64,000 nt of DNA, from the NCBI GenBank assembly GCA_019634635.1, contig JAHCBB010000002.1, forward strand, positions 62,001-126,000, written 5' to 3'. Every line of letters starts with the position of its first letter. Positions within the stretch are counted from its first letter, which is position 1. The notes under the pieces are model-generated. The model was given only the letters and a program-made list of their open reading frames with translations, did no database searches and was not told where the DNA came from. Positions 46,360 to 56,239 of the stretch are shown here, in pieces. The DNA comes from Verrucomicrobiia bacterium. Lineage in GTDB: Bacteria; Verrucomicrobiota; Verrucomicrobiia; Limisphaerales; UBA9464. The translations under genes were made by a program, and so were the position numbers.

Positions 46360-48084
46360 TCAGAGGTTCAGGGTCACTCCGTGGTCACCGAGGGCAGCCC
46401 ACTCGATTCCCGATAGTGCAGGGACGCTCCCGGTCATCCGCTGGAAGAGGGTCTCGATGTTCGGGATGCCGCCGCGACCGACGCCGTCCACCAGCTCCAG
46501 CAGGAACTCCCATTCCGGCCTGGCGTCCCCGGGCGCCTCCACCGCCTTTAGGAAGCGCTGGAGGCGCCCCTTGCCGTTGACAAAAGTGCCCCGCTTTTCG
46601 GCATGGGCGCAGCCTGGCAGGAGGTAGTGCGCCGCGGCCGTGGTGGCGTTCGGCAGGAGGTCGCTGACCACCAGCAGCGGGAGTCGCCCGAGGAGGTCGG
46701 GCCCGATGCCATGGCGGGTGACGTCCTCGCCGAAGACCAGCAGCGTGGTGATCCGGCCGGACCGGATGCCGTCAGCAATCTCCGGAATCCGGATGCCCAT
46801 TTCGGTGAAGGCGATGCCCGTGATGCGGGCGCCGTTGGCGTTCGGGTTGCGATCGGCGCTGACGAGCAGGGCGTCGGCCTCACCGGTGCGGGCCACCGAA
46901 TCGGTGAGGGCACCATGGCGGTCGGCCAGCGTCCTGAGCAGGTGGAGTTCCTCGGTGGTCTGGCGGGCGCTGGCGATGATGGCGACGCTGCCATGGGGTG
47001 CGGCGGCGAGGCGGGCTCCGAGTTCGCGCAGTGCGGTTTCCCACGGGATTCTTTCCCGGGTGCCCTCCGGACTTCGTCGGAGGACTTCGGTGAGGCGGTC
47101 CGGACGCCCGATCCATTTGTAGTTCAGCCGTCCGGCGTCGCACATCCAGGGACCGTTCACCGCGTCATTCTCGCGGGGCTCGTACCGGTGGATGACCCCC
47201 TCCCGCGATCCGATGAGGATGTTGCAGCCGGTCGCGCAGGAAGTGCAGACGCTGCGGGTCTCCTTGAGGAACCACACCCGCATCTTGAATCGGAAATCCC
47301 GGGAGGTCAGCGCGCCGACCGGGCACAGATCCACCGTGTTCAGCGTGTAGTTGTTGTCGAAGGCCCCCTCCTTCCACGCGGCGATCGTGTTGTACGAGCC
47401 GCGGTTGACGATGCCCAGGGCGTCGTCGCCGGCGATATCCCGGGTGAACCGGATGCAGCGGGTGCAGAGGATGCAGCGTTCGTCGTCGAGGACGATGCGC
47501 GGCCCGAGATTCACCGCCTTGGGCTTGTGAACCTTGGTTTCGGCGAACCGGCTCGCGGCCTGGCCGTGCTCCAGGGAATACTCCTGCAGCTTGCATTCGC
47601 CGGCCTGGTCGCAAATGGGACAGTCGAGCGGGTGATTGATGAGCAGCGACTCCAGCACGGCCTCGCGCATTTGCCGCGTCGCCTCCGAACCGGGATACAG
47701 CTCCATGCCGGGGGCGATCGGGGTGGCGCAGGCGATGGCGCCGCGGGGCGTGCCGGGCTCGTAGGGCAGCACCGAGCGGGCAATTCGTGGCGAACCGTCC
47801 TCGTTCAGCACCGGTTTCCGGTCCGGTCCCATCATCGGTGTGCCGAACTCGATCAGGCACATCCGGCAATTGCCGGCCACCGGGAGCTTGGGATGGTAAC
47901 AGTAATGCGGCACCTCGACTCCCGCGACCTGGCAGGCCTGGATCATGGTGGTCGGCTGGAGGCGGCCCTGCCAGTCGGGCATCAGCTTGGGGACCTCGAG
48001 GTCGCGCCCATCCACCTTGATTCGGACCGTTTCGACGGCCGGAGGGGCGGCGGGGGCGGCGGCGGTTGTCGCGACGTTCGACAT
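46360..48084 (-). CDS. nuoG: NADH-quinone oxidoreductase subunit G
   Basis: A 574-residue iron-sulfur subunit. Ligands visible in order are the [2Fe-2S] set HYCYHP and NCRMC, the histidine-containing cluster and CPICDQAGEC, CILCTRCIRF with CPVGAL, and an N7-type set CTSCATGC with a later MCDAGR. The molybdopterin-oxidoreductase-like C-terminal part is short compared with the roughly 900-residue E. coli protein, so this is the compact type. The start at 48084 follows nuoF by eight bases. Confidence 0.95.
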   Translation of the reverse strand: MSNVATTAAAPAAPPAVETVRIKVDGRDLEVPKLMPDWQGRLQPTTMIQACQVAGVEVPHYCYHPKLPVAGNCRMCLIEFGTPMMGPDRKPVLNEDGSPRIARSVLPYEPGTPRGAIACATPIAPGMELYPGSEATRQMREAVLESLLINHPLDCPICDQAGECKLQEYSLEHGQAASRFAETKVHKPKAVNLGPRIVLDDERCILCTRCIRFTRDIAGDDALGIVNRGSYNTIAAWKEGAFDNNYTLNTVDLCPVGALTSRDFRFKMRVWFLKETRSVCTSCATGCNILIGSREGVIHRYEPRENDAVNGPWMCDAGRLNYKWIGRPDRLTEVLRRSPEGTRERIPWETALRELGARLAAAPHGSVAIIASARQTTEELHLLRTLADRHGALTDSVARTGEADALLVSADRNPNANGARITGIAFTEMGIRIPEIADGIRSGRITTLLVFGEDVTRHGIGPDLLGRLPLLVVSDLLPNATTAAAHYLLPGCAHAEKRGTFVNGKGRLQRFLKAVEAPGDARPEWEFLLELVDGVGRGGIPNIETLFQRMTGSVPALSGIEWAALGDHGVTLNL

Positions 48085-48092
48085 GCGAAAAC

Positions 48093-49505
48093 TCAGTGGG
48101 TGGCGCGGGTGGACGGAGGGGTCCCCGTGGATCGGGCGGCCTCGTCGGCGGCGCCCTGCGCCTCGAATTCGTCCTGGAATTTCTTCACAAAGCTCAACAC
48201 GGGCCATGCGGCGGCTTCGCCGAACGCGCAGATGGTGCGGCCCTGGATGTTTTGTGCGATGTGCAGCAGGTACCCGGCGTCGGCCTTGCGCCCCTCGCCG
48301 TGGTTGAGACGGTGCAGGGCCTTGTCCATCCACAGCGCACCCTCGCGGCAGGGGGTGCATTGTCCGCAACTCTCGTGCGCGTAGAATTCGGCGATGTTGC
48401 CGAGCGTGGACACCATGCTGCGGGAGTCGTCGAGCACGATGATCGCGCTGGAGCCCGACATCGTTCCCGCCTGCTGCAGGGAATCAAAGTCGTAGGGCAG
48501 GTCCAGCAGCGGGACGTCCACCGTGCTCATCTGGCCGTCGGCGGCCTTGCGCTTGAGGCGGAATGATTCGCCGGCCTTGAGGACCTTGGAGGAGGAACCG
48601 CCCGGGATGACCGCCTTGAGCTGGCGGCCCGGCCGCAGCCCGCCGCCGAAACTCGGGTGATGGATCAACTCGCCGAGGGTGACCTTGCCCACCTCGATCT
48701 CATAGTAGCCCGGACGCAGCACATCGCCGCTGAGGCTGACGATGCGTGTCCCGGTGTTGTTGGGCGTCCCAAGTTTCGCGTACGCTGCGCCGCCCATCGC
48801 GACGATGTGTTTCACGTGGCACAGCGTTTCCACGTTGTTGACGATCGTCGGGCACAGGTAGAGGCCGAGGACGGCCGGGAAGTACGGCGGCTTGATCCGC
48901 GGGTACGGTCGCTTGCCTTCCAGGGACTCGATCAGGCCGGTCTCCTCGCCGCAGATGTACGCGCCTGCGCCGCGGTGGACGACGATGTCGAGGTCGTAGC
49001 CGGAACCGAGGATGTTGGTGCCGAGGAAGCCGGCCGCGCGCGCCTCGGCCAGGGCCTGGTTCAGCAACCGGGCCGCCTTGGGCATCTCGCCGCGGATGTA
49101 GATGAAGGCGAGCCGGACGTCGTTGGCCCAGCACGCGATCACCATCCCCTCGATCAACTGATGGGGATCGCGGTGCAGGATCTGGCGGTCCTTGAACGTG
49201 CCGGGTTCGGACTCGTCGGCGTTGCAGATGAGGTACACCGGCTTGCCGCTCCGCCGGTCCACGAAGCTCCATTTCAACCCGGCGGAAAAGCCGGCGCCGC
49301 CGCGCCCGCGCAGCCCCGATTTGAGCACTTCGTCCCGGACCACCTCCTGCGGGGACATCCGCTTGCCCTCCGCGAGTTCGCGCGGTGCGGTGGCCAGCGC
49401 CTGCCGCAGTGCCTCGTAGCCGCCATGGCGCAGGGAACACGCGAGGTCCGGGGTGAATCCCGGCGTGTCGAGGTTGCGTGTGATCAGCTTGAATTCTTCG
49501 GGCAT
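48093..49505 (-). CDS. nuoF: NADH-quinone oxidoreductase subunit F
   Basis: A 470-residue flavoprotein that oxidises NADH. The FMN/NADH site shows SGLRGRGGAGFSAGLKWSF and GAGAYICGEETGLIESLEGK, and the N3 cluster ligands are in SCGQCTPCREG with a distal cysteine in GRTICAFGE. A 30-residue C-terminal extension rich in Glu and Ala is not conserved. The gene is separated from nuoE by 186 bp that contain an oppositely oriented tRNA gene. Confidence 0.97.
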   Translation of the reverse strand: MPEEFKLITRNLDTPGFTPDLACSLRHGGYEALRQALATAPRELAEGKRMSPQEVVRDEVLKSGLRGRGGAGFSAGLKWSFVDRRSGKPVYLICNADESEPGTFKDRQILHRDPHQLIEGMVIACWANDVRLAFIYIRGEMPKAARLLNQALAEARAAGFLGTNILGSGYDLDIVVHRGAGAYICGEETGLIESLEGKRPYPRIKPPYFPAVLGLYLCPTIVNNVETLCHVKHIVAMGGAAYAKLGTPNNTGTRIVSLSGDVLRPGYYEIEVGKVTLGELIHHPSFGGGLRPGRQLKAVIPGGSSSKVLKAGESFRLKRKAADGQMSTVDVPLLDLPYDFDSLQQAGTMSGSSAIIVLDDSRSMVSTLGNIAEFYAHESCGQCTPCREGALWMDKALHRLNHGEGRKADAGYLLHIAQNIQGRTICAFGEAAAWPVLSFVKKFQDEFEAQGAADEAARSTGTPPSTRATH

Positions 49506-49558
49506 GGCAGTGCTTGACTCAATACCTCACCTGTCTAGTTTCCCTCCCGCTTCCGGCC

Positions 49559-49632
49559 TGCCCGATGGTGTAACGGTAGCACAGCAGACTCTGGATCTGT
49601 TTGTCATGGTTCAAATCCATGTCGGGCAGCCA
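49559..49632 (+). tRNA. tRNA-Gln (anticodon CUG)
   Basis: A complete 74-nt cloverleaf including encoded CCA. The acceptor arms TGCCCGA and TCGGGCA pair perfectly, the D-arm contains GGTGTAACGGTAGCAC, and the anticodon stem GCAGA/TCTGT closes a 7-nt loop with CTG at 49591-49593. The T-arm shows the GGTTCAAATCC signature and the discriminator is G. It sits on the plus strand between nuoF and nuoE, which run on the minus strand. Confidence 0.96.
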
Positions 49633-49691
49633 ACTCCCCATCGCGGGTCCTTCGTCCCCGATCGCAAGTCCTTGGGTTGTGTTCCGAAAAT

Positions 49692-50180
49692 TCATGCGCG
49701 GCCTCGGGTGATGATCTGGTCGGCATCCGCCGGGGTGACTTTTTCGAGGAGATCCTCGTTGACCAGGACCACGGGGGCCGTGCCGCAACTTGCAAGGCAT
49801 TCCACGAACTCGACCGTGAACCGCCCGTCCGGCGTGGTCTGTGGTCCGTGTCTCGAAGCGTCCAGACCCAGCTTTGAGCAGAGGTGGTCCCGCAATTCGT
49901 AGGCTCCGGCCAGCGCGCAGCTCAGGGTCCGGCAGATCTTGATCTGGGTCTTCCCGAGGCGGTCCTGTCGGAACATCGGGTAGAAGGTCACCAGTTCATG
50001 CACATTGATCGGCTGGAGTCCCAGCTTGGCGGCGGTCCACTCGACGGCCTCGCGGGGCACGTGGCCGAAGTGCTCCTGGATCGCGTGCAGGAACATCAGC
50101 GAGGCGCTGCGCTTCTGCGGATAGCGCGCGGCGAGGGCGTCAAGTTCGGATTCGAGGCTGGCAGGTACGGAAAAGCTCAT
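49692..50180 (-). CDS. nuoE: NADH-quinone oxidoreductase subunit E
   Basis: A 162-residue thioredoxin-like [2Fe-2S] subunit (cluster N1a). The ligands are seen as CRTLSC in the first pair and CLASC in the second. The helical N-terminus HAIQEHFGHVPREAVEWTA and the LVTFYPMFRQDRLGK segment are typical. It is 19 bp from nuoD and well separated from nuoF by the tRNA-containing gap. Confidence 0.96.
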   Translation of the reverse strand: MSFSVPASLESELDALAARYPQKRSASLMFLHAIQEHFGHVPREAVEWTAAKLGLQPINVHELVTFYPMFRQDRLGKTQIKICRTLSCALAGAYELRDHLCSKLGLDASRHGPQTTPDGRFTVEFVECLASCGTAPVVLVNEDLLEKVTPADADQIITRGRA

Positions 50181-50199
50181 GGATGCAGGGGCCTCGGGG

Positions 50200-51471
50200 T
50201 CACCGGTCGCATTCCCCCATCACGAAGTCGAGGGAGCCCAGCACGGTGACGACGTCGCTCATCAGGCAGCCGGGGAGCAGCACCGGCAGGATGCTGAGGT
50301 TGCAGAACGATGGGGAACGGATCTTGAGGCGGTGCGGGGTGCCGCCGCCGCGGCTGTTCACGTAAAATCCCAGCTCGCCCTTCGGATTCTCCGCCCCGAA
50401 ATACACCTCGCCCGCCGGCGCATTGGGACCTTCGGTGACCAGCATGAACTGGTGGATGAGTTCCTCCATCTTTGTGAGCACCGCCGACTTCGGCGGCAGG
50501 ACCACCTTGCCGTCGGCCACCTGGACCGGTTCGCGGGATGCGTTGTCCGGTCCGCCCGGGATGCGATCCACGCACTGGCGAAGAATCCGGACGCTTTGCC
50601 GCATCTCCTCCATGCGGACAAGGTACCGGTCGTAGCAGTCACCCACCGATCCCACGGGAACGTCGAACTCAAGGTCCCGATAGCAGAGATAGGGGTGGGC
50701 CTTTCGGACGTCGTAGTCGCAGCCGCTCCCGCGGAGATTGGGACCGGTCAGGCCGTGGGCAATGGCCGTGGCCTTTGGAATCACGCCGACCTCGCGGGTG
50801 CGGTCCACCCACACCCGATTGCGGGTGAGCAGTCGCGAGGTTTCGTCCACCTGGGCCGCCACCCCGTCGCAGAAGGTGCCCACGGCCGCGATCCATCCCG
50901 GTGGCGTGTCGCGGATCACCCCGCCGATGCGGGTGTAGCTGGTGGTGAACCGGGCACCGGTGAGCGCCTCGGCCAGATTGTAGATCTTCTCACGCTCGGT
51001 GAACGTGTGGAGGAAGACCGTCATGGCCCCGACGTCCATCGCGTAGGCCCCGATCCCCAGGAGGTGCGCGGAGATCCGGGCCAGCTCGCAGCAAATGACG
51101 CGGAGGTACTGACAGCGGGGCGGGAGCGCCTGGTCAATACCCATCAACTTTTCGACCGCCAGCGCATAGGCAACGTTGTTGGCCAGGGGGGCCAGATAAT
51201 CAAGGCGGTCGGTGTAGGGGATGAACTGGTTCCAAGTCATCGCCTCCGCGATTTTTTCGTCCCCACGGTGGAGGTAGCCGATGTCGGGATCCACCCGCGT
51301 CACCGTTTCGCCATCGAGCTCGATCACCAGCCGCAGCACGCCGTGCGTTGCCGGGTGGGACGGGCCCATGTTGATGATCATCGCCTCGCCCTGCAGGTCC
51401 TCCAGGTCGTCGGGTGACGTCGTGGCGATCCGGGTGGCCGGGTCCTTGAAGGTGAGTTCCTCGACGGTCAT
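50200..51471 (-). CDS. nuoD: NADH-quinone oxidoreductase subunit D
   Basis: A 423-residue subunit lining the quinone site. Motifs include NMGPSHPATHGVLRL with the key histidine, DIGYLHRGDEKIAE, and GPNLRGSGCDYDVRK. The C-terminus ends with SVLGSLDFVMGECDR-type sequence, as in complete NuoD. It begins six bases after nuoC. Confidence 0.97.
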   Translation of the reverse strand: MTVEELTFKDPATRIATTSPDDLEDLQGEAMIINMGPSHPATHGVLRLVIELDGETVTRVDPDIGYLHRGDEKIAEAMTWNQFIPYTDRLDYLAPLANNVAYALAVEKLMGIDQALPPRCQYLRVICCELARISAHLLGIGAYAMDVGAMTVFLHTFTEREKIYNLAEALTGARFTTSYTRIGGVIRDTPPGWIAAVGTFCDGVAAQVDETSRLLTRNRVWVDRTREVGVIPKATAIAHGLTGPNLRGSGCDYDVRKAHPYLCYRDLEFDVPVGSVGDCYDRYLVRMEEMRQSVRILRQCVDRIPGGPDNASREPVQVADGKVVLPPKSAVLTKMEELIHQFMLVTEGPNAPAGEVYFGAENPKGELGFYVNSRGGGTPHRLKIRSPSFCNLSILPVLLPGCLMSDVVTVLGSLDFVMGECDR

Positions 51472-51477
51472 CGGCTC

Positions 51478-52059
51478 CTAGGATTGAGGGGTTCGGGCCC
51501 GGGGTTCGCGTCGTGTGGCGTCGCCGGCACCGGGCGCGGTGACGAACGGGCCTCCCTCCAGCGGGGCCGGACGGGTGAAGGCGACCTCTGGAAGGTCCGT
51601 CGGCCTGCCGGCCAGCGGGAAATCCTTGCGCAGCGGGAAATACGGATAGCCTTCCCACATGAGGATGCGGCGCAGGTCGGGATGCCCCCGGAACCGGACC
51701 CCCATCATGTCGTAGGCCTCCCGCTCATGCCAGTTGGCCGCGGGCCAGACCGATGAGACCGAGGGCAGCTCCGAGGCGGCTTCGGACACCGAGGTGCGCA
51801 GTCGGAGATGGGCGGCGGTTCCCAACGAATACAGTTCGTACACGACCGTCCAGCGCGGGTCGTCGCCATAGTTGTCCACCGTGCTCAAGTCGAGCAGCAG
51901 ATCGAAGCCACACGCATCGCGGGCCGCGGCGCAGACCTCGGCGATGCGCTCCGGATCGTGGACCGTCAGGGTCAATTCCCCGCGAAACGCCGCGGGTTCC
52001 GACACCGCGTCGCCGAAAGGCTCGCGGAGGCGTCGGGCAAGTTCGAGGGGCGTGGACAC
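51478..52059 (-). CDS. nuoC: NADH-quinone oxidoreductase subunit C
   Basis: A 193-residue subunit of the connecting module. The Complex1_30kDa signature WPAANWHEREAYDMMGVRF and GHPDLRRILMWEGYPYFPLR are clear. The start was placed at a GTG (52059), leaving 16 bp after nuoB; the longer frame runs into nuoB. The proline- and arginine-rich C-terminal tail is not conserved. Confidence 0.94.
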   Translation of the reverse strand: MSTPLELARRLREPFGDAVSEPAAFRGELTLTVHDPERIAEVCAAARDACGFDLLLDLSTVDNYGDDPRWTVVYELYSLGTAAHLRLRTSVSEAASELPSVSSVWPAANWHEREAYDMMGVRFRGHPDLRRILMWEGYPYFPLRKDFPLAGRPTDLPEVAFTRPAPLEGGPFVTAPGAGDATRREPRARTPQS

Positions 52060-52075
52060 GGCGGGAGGGTGTCGC

Positions 52076-52687
52076 TCAGGTGTGGACCGGGTCCCGCGCT
52101 GCGGGTACCCGGGATCCCAGGTCCAGCCCAAGGCTCCCATAGGTTGCCGGACCGGAGTCTTGTTTCAGCATGCGGGTGATCGGCTCACGGCTGACCTTGT
52201 CCTGGAGCTTCATGAGCGCGTCCAGAAGCGCCTCGGGTCGGGGCGGGCAGCCGGCGACGTACACGTCCACGGGAACGATGTTGTCCACCCCCTGCAGCAC
52301 CGCATAGCTGCGGTACATGCCTCCGGTCGAGGCGCAGGCACCCATGGCGATCACCCACTTGGGCTCCGCCATCTGCTCGTAAATGCGCCGGAGGGCCAGT
52401 GCCATCTTGTAGGTGACCGTGCCGGCCACGATCATCACGTCGGATTGGCGCGGGGAAAAGCGCATCACCTCGGCGCCAAAGCGTGAGATGTCGAACCGGC
52501 TGGCCCCCGCGGCCATCAGCTCAATGGCGCAGCACGCCAGACCCATCGGCATGGGCCACAGGGAGTTCTTGCGAAACCAGTTGAGGGCGGAATCCAGCTG
52601 GGTATGGACCACCTCGCCCTCGATCTTGGAATTGTATCCAAATTCCTTGGTCACTGCGGACGGAGTTGATGCTGTGGACGGGACCAT
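52076..52687 (-). CDS. nuoB: NADH-quinone oxidoreductase subunit B
   Basis: A 203-residue subunit holding cluster N2. The ligands are in [10 protein letters not shown] (tandem cysteines), MGACAS and [11 protein letters not shown]. The start at 52687 gives a short N-terminal extension before [11 protein letters not shown]. It is the first gene of the operon. No nuoA lies before it: only 188 bp separate it from lnt. A CRP/FNR-like palindrome lies upstream at 52763-52782. Confidence 0.97.
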   Translation of the reverse strand: MVPSTASTPSAVTKEFGYNSKIEGEVVHTQLDSALNWFRKNSLWPMPMGLACCAIELMAAGASRFDISRFGAEVMRFSPRQSDVMIVAGTVTYKMALALRRIYEQMAEPKWVIAMGACASTGGMYRSYAVLQGVDNIVPVDVYVAGCPPRPEALLDALMKLQDKVSREPITRMLKQDSGPATYGSLGLDLGSRVPAARDPVHT

Positions 52688-52762
52688 GGGAGACGGGTGA
52701 CCGGCCGGGAATCGGCAGAGCGAAAACACTGTGGGATCGGCCCGTTTTCACCGCAAGCGGCT

Positions 52763-52782
52763 TTTGTGATTCTTTTCACAAA
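52763..52782 (-). promoter_or_regulatory. CRP/FNR-type operator candidate upstream of nuoB
   Basis: TTTGTGATTCTTTTCACAAA is a perfect inverted repeat with 7-bp arms and a 6-bp spacer. It contains TGTGA-N6-TCACA, the CRP consensus form. Its centre is about 85 bp before the nuoB start codon, in the only gap available for the nuo promoter. Regulation by a Crp/Fnr-family protein is inferred; no such gene is in the window. Confidence 0.6.
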
Positions 52783-52875
52783 GTCTGGTTCCACCCCGGA
52801 ACGCCCCGGATTCGCCGCCCAGCGCCTGGTGCCCCCGGGCGCGAGGCCGCCACCGTTCACGACCGGCCCTCAACC

Positions 52876-54585
52876 TCACGTGTCCGGCGCCTTGTTGGAG
52901 GGGCGGATTGGGGAGGCGACAGACTTCTGGCGTCCGCGAAGGACTCCCGTCACGGCCACGGCGAGACAGCACCCCGCGAACAGGTCTCCATGGCGGTGAT
53001 AGGGGGTGAGGGGCCGCACGCTGCTGTCGGGCTTCAGGGGCACCCGGGTGACAAGCACCCCGGCGTCGTAGACGGATCCGTTGGAGGATCTCAGCACGTC
53101 GTGGAGGCCGCCGAACTCGTCCAGCCAGCAGGTCAGCCCGTTGTTGGCGCAGCGGACCAGGGGAACGCCGTTCTCAACGGCGCGCAGGGCCGCGTTGGCG
53201 GTGTGCTGCCATTGGGCGCTGCTTTCGCCAAACCAGCCGTTGTTGGTCAGTTCGAGCAGGAAGTCCGTGTCCGGCGTGGCATGGGACCGGGTGTGGTGCG
53301 GGAAGACGTCCTCGAAGCAGATCATTGGCGAGGCCACCACGGCGTCGGAGCCGAACTCGAACCGGGCCGGACCTCGGCCAGGGGTGAAGCTGGAACCGAT
53401 CGGCGTGAACCACTTCAGAAAGGGCAGGGTTCGTTCAAAGGGAATGAACTCCCCAAAGATCACGAGGCGCTGCTTGTGGTAACGGCCGGCAAGGCGGCCC
53501 TCTGGATCCAGCAGCAGCGCGGCATTGTACTGCTCGGGGACGCCGTCCACCTGCTGCCCATAGGCGGTACCCAGAATCCAGGCGGCACCCGTGCCTCGAA
53601 GCACCGATAGGACCCTGTCGGACTGTTCCCGGGTGAGGTCCGGCATTGAGCCTTCCGGCCAGATTACCGCATCCGGCCGTGTGGCAAGCGCCTCCCGGGT
53701 GAGGGCGAGCACCTTCTCGAAGCGGGCGGGGTTGGCGGCGTCATCCCAGATCAGACGCTGGGGGATACTGGGCTGCACCAGTGCCAGCGCGACGGTCCGG
53801 TCGCCGGGACGGGCTGCCGTGACCAGGCGACGGAATCCCGACCCAAGCACGAGCAGCAGCACCAGGACGGGCAACCGCAGCGACACCGTCCAGCCGCGGC
53901 GATGTCCGGGCCGGAACACCAGGAGTGCCAGGGCCCCCGCCAGACTCACGGAGATCCAGCACAGGAGAAAGGAGATGCCGTACACCCCGGTGACCGCGGC
54001 CACCTGCAGCAGGGGCAGATTGCGCCATTGGGTGATGCCAAACAGGTTCCATGGGAAGCCGCCGAGGAACCGGCAACGCACCAGTTCAAGGGCGACCCAG
54101 AGTGCCGCGGACCAGATCCAGAGGGTCTGGCGCTGCCATTCGTTCAGGTCGCAGACGGCCTGGACCGATCGGCGCCACTCCGGCCTTGGGCCTGTCATGC
54201 CGCACCGCAAGCGGATGCCCCTGGCCGTCAGCATCAACCAAAATCCCGCGAACAGCGCGCTGTAGGCGCTCAAGCCCAGCCAGGCGGCGACGGCGCCCGA
54301 AGGGAATGGAATCAGGAGCAGCCAGCGCAGGCCGACCAGATGGTGGGCCAGCCCTGCAACGAATCCGAGGCGGAAGGCGGGGCCGGGCGGCAGGTCAAAT
54401 CCCGTGGCGAGCAGGAGGCCTGGGGCGATCCAGGCGAGGGCGGACCAGCCGGGGAGCGGAAAGGCCAGGGCCCACACGATACCGGCAACGATCGCGGTGG
54501 CCGGACGGCACCAGGCACGGGCGGACACGGTGGTCACGTTCGGGACCCCCGCGGAACTGGCAACGGCATCCGTGGCGGCATCCAC
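52876..54585 (-). CDS. lnt: apolipoprotein N-acyltransferase
   Basis: A 569-residue membrane enzyme that N-acylates lipoproteins. An N-terminal membrane domain of about six to eight helices is followed by a nitrilase-like domain with the full Glu-Lys-Cys triad: VIWPEGSMPD, GRYHKQRLVIFGEFIPFE and SPMICFEDVFP. LELTNNGWFGESSAQWQHT and the late RCANNGLTC segment are also typical. The start is a GTG at 54585, three bases after the DUF853 stop, so the two genes are probably co-transcribed. It ends in a short charged tail. Confidence 0.95.
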   Translation of the reverse strand: MDAATDAVASSAGVPNVTTVSARAWCRPATAIVAGIVWALAFPLPGWSALAWIAPGLLLATGFDLPPGPAFRLGFVAGLAHHLVGLRWLLLIPFPSGAVAAWLGLSAYSALFAGFWLMLTARGIRLRCGMTGPRPEWRRSVQAVCDLNEWQRQTLWIWSAALWVALELVRCRFLGGFPWNLFGITQWRNLPLLQVAAVTGVYGISFLLCWISVSLAGALALLVFRPGHRRGWTVSLRLPVLVLLLVLGSGFRRLVTAARPGDRTVALALVQPSIPQRLIWDDAANPARFEKVLALTREALATRPDAVIWPEGSMPDLTREQSDRVLSVLRGTGAAWILGTAYGQQVDGVPEQYNAALLLDPEGRLAGRYHKQRLVIFGEFIPFERTLPFLKWFTPIGSSFTPGRGPARFEFGSDAVVASPMICFEDVFPHHTRSHATPDTDFLLELTNNGWFGESSAQWQHTANAALRAVENGVPLVRCANNGLTCWLDEFGGLHDVLRSSNGSVYDAGVLVTRVPLKPDSSVRPLTPYHRHGDLFAGCCLAVAVTGVLRGRQKSVASPIRPSNKAPDT

Positions 54586-54588
54586 GCG

Positions 54589-56169
54589 TCAACGGCGCCC
54601 CCGGCGCCCTCCGAGCAGCCCTCCCAGCAGGCCGCGCGCAATTTCCCGGCCGATGGCTCCCGCAACGGCCGTGGTGGCCGTCCGCGTCACCCGGTCGGTC
54701 ATGGACATCGGCGGACGCCCGCCCGTCGCCGGTCGGCGTGCGACGGTGGGCAGCGGTTTGGAGGACGGTGGCGATGGTTGAGCTCGGGAAGGGGCGGGGG
54801 CGGGGGTCGGATTGGGGCCGCCGAACAGGGACGACCAGAATCCGCGCGGCGCCGGAGCAACCGGAGGTGAGGCTTGTTGTCCGGGGGCCGAGGCCACGGC
54901 GCCGACGAGCCGTTCGTAGGCGGATTCCCGATCCACTGCCTGTTCGTACACGCCGGCGACGAGCGAAGCGGCCATGAGCTGGCGACGTTGTGCCGCGGTG
55001 ATGGGACCCAAATGGCTGCGCGGTGGGACCACCAGCGCACGTTCCACGATCCCGGGCTGCCCCCGATCGTCGAGCAGGCTCACCAGGGCCTCGCCGACGC
55101 CGAGTTCTGTGAGGACCCCCTCGGTCTTCAGCGCGGGATTGGGCCGGAAGGTTGCAGCCGCGGCCCGCACCGCCTTCTGGTCGGCAGGCGTGAAGGCCCG
55201 GAGGGCATGCTGCACCCGGTTGCCGAGCTGGCCGAGGACGCGGTCGGGAATGTCCCTGGGGTTCTGGGTCACGAAGTAAATGCCGACGCCCTTGGAACGG
55301 ATGAGCCGCACCACTTGTTCCACCTGGTCGAGCAGGGCATTGGGGATGTCATTGAACAGCAGGTGGGCCTCGTCGAAGAAGAAAACCAGTTTGGGCTGCG
55401 GCAGGTCGCCCGCCTCCGGCAGGGTCTCGAACAACTGCGAGAGCATCCACAGCAGCGCGGTCGCGTACACCTTGGGCGACTGCATCAGTCGTTCCGCGCA
55501 CAGGATGTTGATCACGCCGCGGCCCGACGTGTCCGTCTGGATCCAATCCTCCAGGTTCAGCGCCGGTTCCCCAAAAAACGCCGTCGCCCCCTGGGTCTCC
55601 AGGGTGAGCAACTGCCGCTGGATGGCGCCGATGCTCGCCGCGGAGACGTTGCCGTATTCCGTGGTGAAGGCGGCCGCGTTGTCTCCGATGTGCTTGAGCA
55701 CGGCCCGGAGGTCCTTCAAGTCCAGGAGCAGCAAACCGTGCTCGTCGGCGATCCGGAACACGAGGTTCAGCACCCCCGCCTGCGTGTCGTTGAGCTGGAG
55801 CAGACGGGCCAGCAGCAGCGGGCCCATTTCAGAAATCGTGGTCCTGACCGGATGGCCGCCCTCGCCAAAGATGTCCCAGAACGTGACCGGGAATCCCCCG
55901 GGTGCGTGGCCGTGAAGTCCCAGTTGACGCACGCGCTCCGCCACCTTCGCGTTCCCGCCGCCGGGCTGGCTGATCCCGGCGAGGTCGCCCTTGACGTCCG
56001 CGAGGAATACCGGCACGCCGCGGGCGCTGAATCCTTCGGCGAGCGTCTGGAGCGTGACGGTTTTGCCGGTGCCGGTGGCCCCGGCCACGAGTCCATGACG
56101 GTTGGCCATGGCGGGCAGCAGATGCAGGTCAAGGGTGCCGGATTTTGCGATGAGGATCGGTTCGGACAT
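54589..56169 (-). CDS. HerA/DUF853-type P-loop ATPase
   Basis: A 526-residue helicase-like ATPase. Walker A GATGTGKT lies near residues 30-37, with [13 protein letters not shown] just after and Walker [15 protein letters not shown] in the middle. The [20 protein letters not shown] segment is the DUF853 hallmark. The C-terminal 100 residues are a Pro/Ala-rich linker leading to a short glycine-rich tail ([13 protein letters not shown]). The family includes hexameric DNA translocases related to HerA, but this version is usually found alone and its role is not known. Confidence 0.93.
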   Translation of the reverse strand: MSEPILIAKSGTLDLHLLPAMANRHGLVAGATGTGKTVTLQTLAEGFSARGVPVFLADVKGDLAGISQPGGGNAKVAERVRQLGLHGHAPGGFPVTFWDIFGEGGHPVRTTISEMGPLLLARLLQLNDTQAGVLNLVFRIADEHGLLLLDLKDLRAVLKHIGDNAAAFTTEYGNVSAASIGAIQRQLLTLETQGATAFFGEPALNLEDWIQTDTSGRGVINILCAERLMQSPKVYATALLWMLSQLFETLPEAGDLPQPKLVFFFDEAHLLFNDIPNALLDQVEQVVRLIRSKGVGIYFVTQNPRDIPDRVLGQLGNRVQHALRAFTPADQKAVRAAAATFRPNPALKTEGVLTELGVGEALVSLLDDRGQPGIVERALVVPPRSHLGPITAAQRRQLMAASLVAGVYEQAVDRESAYERLVGAVASAPGQQASPPVAPAPRGFWSSLFGGPNPTPAPAPSRAQPSPPSSKPLPTVARRPATGGRPPMSMTDRVTRTATTAVAGAIGREIARGLLGGLLGGRRGRR

Positions 56170-56239
56170 GCGGTGATGAACGGCTGCGCGACAGGATTGG
56201 TTCGGGGGCCGGGAATTGCAAATGAACCCCGGCTCAACC

